From assembly GCA_003557965.1 (NCBI GenBank), contig PWND01000353.1:1-8760 (forward strand): DNA of 8,760 nucleotides, given 5' to 3'. The stretch's first letter is position 1. Each line of letters opens with the position of its first letter. A program made the translations under genes and the position numbers. This stretch comes from Bacteroidales bacterium. GTDB lineage: Bacteria > Bacteroidota > Bacteroidia > Bacteroidales > UBA7960. The notes beneath the pieces are model-generated. The model did no database searches, was not told the DNA's origin, and was given only the letters and a program-made list of their open reading frames with translations. Shown piece after piece: positions 6,671 through 8,760 of this stretch.

Positions 6671-7757
6671 AGCAATTATTGCCGGAGGAGGCACAGGGGG
6701 GCATGTATTCCCCGCTATCGCAATTGCTAAAGCCTTAAAAGAAAAAGTTAAGGATATTCAAATATTGTTTGTTGGTGCAAAAGGACGGTTTGAAATGAAA
6801 AAAGTGCCACAAGCAGGATTTCATATTATCGGGCTGAATATTTCAGGCCTGCAAAGAAGGCTGACATATAAAAACCTCCTTGTCCCTTTTAAGTTGATTG
6901 ATAGCTTAGCTAGAGCTAAAAACATTGTTAAAGGGTGGAAACCAGACCTCGTTATTGGAGTGGGTGGCTATGCAAGCTTCCCTGTTGTAAGAGCCGCTGC
7001 AAAACGAAAAGTGCCGGTAGTAATACAGGAGCAAAACAGTTATGCAGGAATTTCAAATAAAATTTTATCAAAAAAAGCTGATAAAATTTGTGTTGCTTAC
7101 GAAGGAATGGAAAGGTTTTTTCCAAAAGAAAAAATTTATCTGACAGGAAATCCTGTCAGGAAAGAAATTATAAATACTAAGCCGAAAAATGAGGAAGCTT
7201 TTAAATATTTTAACCTGAATGAAAATAAAAAAACACTGCTTGTTTTTGGAGGTTCTCTTGGCGCTAAAACCATAAATGAAAGCTTAAAAAAACATGTTAA
7301 GCAGTTTTTATATAATAATGTACAGGTAATCTGGCAAACAGGTAAACTATACTATAACGAAGCTATTGAGGCTACTAAAGAGCTTGAAAACTTTGACCTG
7401 AGAATATATGAATTTATTGACAGGATGGACCTTGCGTATTCAGTAGCTGATTTAGTTGTTAGCAGGTCAGGCGCAATTGCTGTATCTGAAATTGCAGCAT
7501 TACAAAAGCCTGCTATTTTTGTTCCATCGCCGCATGTTGCCGAAGACCATCAAACAAAAAATGCAATGGCCCTGGTTAACCTACAGGCTGCCAAGATGAT
7601 TAAAGATAAAGACATTGTTGAAAAACTTGGCTCAGTTGCTATGGAATTGCTTGATGATGATGCTAAAAGACATTACCTGGCTGAAAAAATGGGGGGGATA
7701 GCTCATAAAAATGCTGCAGAAGCTATAGCAGAAGTAGCTTTAAGCTTAATTGAATAA
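6648..7757 (+). CDS. murG: Lipid II synthase MurG (undecaprenyl-PP-MurNAc-pentapeptide GlcNAc transferase)
   Basis: Peripheral membrane GT-B glycosyltransferase on the cytoplasmic face that transfers GlcNAc from UDP-GlcNAc to lipid I. It has 369 residues, normal for the family. The N-terminal acceptor domain carries GGGTGGH (13-19), GVGGYAS (104-110) and EQN (128-130). The linker has TGNPVR (166-171). The C-terminal nucleotide-sugar domain has GGSLGA (201-206), SRSGAIAVSE (272-281, with Glu281 at the conserved place; SRAGA is the commoner form) and AEDHQTKNA (298-306). The ATG at 6648 was chosen because of the perfect Shine-Dalgarno sequence and because the glycine-rich loop then begins at residue 13. 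The gene overlaps the end of ftsW by 23 bases in another frame, suggesting coupled translation. Two inverted repeats lie within the coding sequence at 7060-7089 and 7140-7159. murC follows after 5 bases. Confidence 0.97.
   Translation: MPQHKPIRAIIAGGGTGGHVFPAIAIAKALKEKVKDIQILFVGAKGRFEMKKVPQAGFHIIGLNISGLQRRLTYKNLLVPFKLIDSLARAKNIVKGWKPDLVIGVGGYASFPVVRAAAKRKVPVVIQEQNSYAGISNKILSKKADKICVAYEGMERFFPKEKIYLTGNPVRKEIINTKPKNEEAFKYFNLNENKKTLLVFGGSLGAKTINESLKKHVKQFLYNNVQVIWQTGKLYYNEAIEATKELENFDLRIYEFIDRMDLAYSVADLVVSRSGAIAVSEIAALQKPAIFVPSPHVAEDHQTKNAMALVNLQAAKMIKDKDIVEKLGSVAMELLDDDAKRHYLAEKMGGIAHKNAAEAIAEVALSLIE
7060..7089 (+). repeat. Inverted repeat in murG, 11-base arms
   Basis: AAATTTTATCA (7060-7070) and TGATAAAATTT (7079-7089) are exact reverse complements separated by eight bases (AAAAAAGC). 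The repeat lies within the murG codons for the NKILSKKADKI segment. The mRNA could fold into a hairpin of mostly A-U pairs. There is no U-tract after it and it sits mid-gene, so it is not a terminator. The pairing is read directly from the sequence; any function is unknown and chance in AT-rich DNA is possible. Confidence 0.5.
7140..7159 (+). repeat. Inverted repeat in murG, 9-base arms
   Basis: CTGACAGGA (7140-7148) and TCCTGTCAG (7151-7159) are exact reverse complements with only AA between them. In RNA the likely form is an eight-pair, fairly GC-rich stem closed by an AAAU loop. It encodes the conserved LTGNPVR motif of MurG, so the protein constrains much of the sequence. It lies 50 bases after the other inverted repeat. 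No U-tract follows, so a terminator role is not supported. Confidence 0.5.
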
Positions 7758-7762
7758 TTATT

Positions 7763-8760
7763 ATGGATTTAAATAAAATACATACAGCATATTTCCTTGG
7801 CATAGGTGGCATTGGCATGAGTGCCATTGCACGCTATTTCCTCGATATTGGAATTAGCGTGCATGGCTATGATAAAACTCCGTCAAAAATAACAAGCCTG
7901 CTTATTGAAGAAGGTGCTGTTGTTCATTATGATGATAATCCGGAAATAATTCCAAAAAATACTGATATAGCAATATATACTCCCGCAATTCCTAAAGACC
8001 TTAATGAGTTTGTATTTTTAAATAATTCAAAGATTCCACTCTATAAAAGAGCCGAAATACTTGGCATGATTGCAAATGAAAAAAAGACAATTGCAGTAGC
8101 AGGAACTCATGGAAAAACTACGGTTTGTGCAATACTTGCCCATATTCTAAAATCTTCCGGAGTTAATTTTTCAGCCTTCCTGGGTGGAATTGCATCAAAT
8201 TATAACTCAAACTTTATTAGCAACAGCGATGCCGATTGGATACTTGTTGAAGCTGATGAGTTTGATAGATCTTTTCTGCACCTCAAGCCTGATATAGCTG
8301 TTATTACTGCCATGGACGCCGACCATCTGGATGTGTATAACAATAAATCTAAAATGATTGAATCTTTTTCTGATTTTATTAAGCAAATAAAACCGGGTGG
8401 AACGCTAATTATTAATAAAGAGTTGCAAATACCCAAAGGACATAATATTTCAAATTTACTGACTTATCACGATGAAATTAAGTCAGACTTTTATTGCGAT
8501 AACACTGCTTTCAGAAACAACACTTACATTTCTGATTTTAAAGGTGTTATAGAAGAAGAAAGTGTTATTATTGGATTGCCGGGCAAACATAACTTAAAAA
8601 ATACATTGGCTGCCACTGCTGCTGCTTATAGTATAGGCGTTAAGCCAATGAATATATTTAATGCTTTAAGAACTTTTACTGGAATAAAAAGAAGATTTGA
8701 AGTTGTTTATAAAAATCACAATGTTGTTTATATTGACGATTATGCCCATCATCCGGAAGA
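7763..8760 (+). CDS. murC: UDP-N-acetylmuramate:L-alanine ligase MurC, 3' partial
   Basis: Cytoplasmic ATP-dependent ligase that commits UDP-MurNAc to stem-peptide synthesis by adding L-Ala. The frame opens at ATG 7763, 5 bases after murG, and runs without a stop to the window edge, giving 332 complete codons; roughly the last quarter (most of the C-terminal domain) lies outside. Visible motifs: the N-terminal dinucleotide-fold loop GIGGIGMS (13-20), the P-loop GTHGKTT (114-120), EADEFDRSFL (163-172), DADHLDVY (185-192), GLPGKHNLKNTLAA (271-284), FTGIKRRFE (305-313) and DDYAHHPE (325-332). GTHGKTT together with DDYAHHPE distinguishes MurC from the other Mur ligases, although Mpl shares parts of this pattern; the dcw context and full N-terminal domain favour MurC. 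The upstream sequence is A/T-rich without a Shine-Dalgarno motif. The next gene in related clusters is ftsQ. Confidence 0.96.
   Translation, partial: MDLNKIHTAYFLGIGGIGMSAIARYFLDIGISVHGYDKTPSKITSLLIEEGAVVHYDDNPEIIPKNTDIAIYTPAIPKDLNEFVFLNNSKIPLYKRAEILGMIANEKKTIAVAGTHGKTTVCAILAHILKSSGVNFSAFLGGIASNYNSNFISNSDADWILVEADEFDRSFLHLKPDIAVITAMDADHLDVYNNKSKMIESFSDFIKQIKPGGTLIINKELQIPKGHNISNLLTYHDEIKSDFYCDNTAFRNNTYISDFKGVIEEESVIIGLPGKHNLKNTLAATAAAYSIGVKPMNIFNALRTFTGIKRRFEVVYKNHNVVYIDDYAHHPE

Noticed and set aside
7691..7697. Run of seven G bases near the murG 3' end as a phase-variation tract
   Set aside because: The run simply encodes Met-Gly-Gly in frame, MurG is essential so switching is implausible, and the reading frame is intact.
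8200..8436. Minus-strand open frame of 78 codons inside murC
   Set aside because: It is opposite the conserved ATPase domain of MurC and has no recognisable content.
1..8760. An undescribed system hidden in the window
   Set aside because: Every part of the window beyond short gaps is explained by seven well-known cell wall and division genes in their usual order; no foreign gene, repeat array or unusual composition was seen.

Overview
The window is a stretch of the division and cell wall (dcw) gene cluster. It holds seven genes, all on the + strand, packed end to end: ftsI (5' end missing) - murE - mraY - murD - ftsW - murG - murC (3' end missing). The widest gap between genes is 42 bases and one pair overlaps, so a single polycistronic transcript is likely. 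No promoter, terminator, RNA gene, mobile element or CRISPR array could be supported, and no stretch over 300 bases lacks a gene.

The organism is most likely a member of the Bacteroidota, probably close to the Bacteroidales/Marinilabiliales. The reasons are: AT-rich DNA; a penicillin-binding FtsI ending in a PASTA domain; an enlarged MraY of 416 residues with an extra periplasmic loop between TM4 and TM5; murE followed directly by mraY with no murF between them; and start codons preceded by A/T-rich sequence without Shine-Dalgarno motifs, with murG the one exception. This placement rests on remembered family features, not on a search.

The genes form one pathway. MurC, MurD and MurE add L-Ala, D-Glu and, from its specificity motif, meso-diaminopimelate to UDP-MurNAc in the cytoplasm. 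The D-Ala-D-Ala ligase MurF is not in this window. MraY moves phospho-MurNAc-pentapeptide onto undecaprenyl phosphate (lipid I), and MurG adds GlcNAc (lipid II). FtsW polymerises the flipped lipid II at the septum and FtsI crosslinks the new glycan. The flanks probably continue with mraZ-rsmH-ftsL upstream and ftsQ-ftsA-ftsZ downstream, by analogy with related clusters.

This is a conserved core region and I found no sign of an undescribed system. What merits a second look is small in scale: a lone perfect Shine-Dalgarno sequence at the ftsW/murG overlap, two inverted repeats about 50 bases apart inside murG, a composite hairpin in mraY, and lineage-specific additions in MraY and FtsI.
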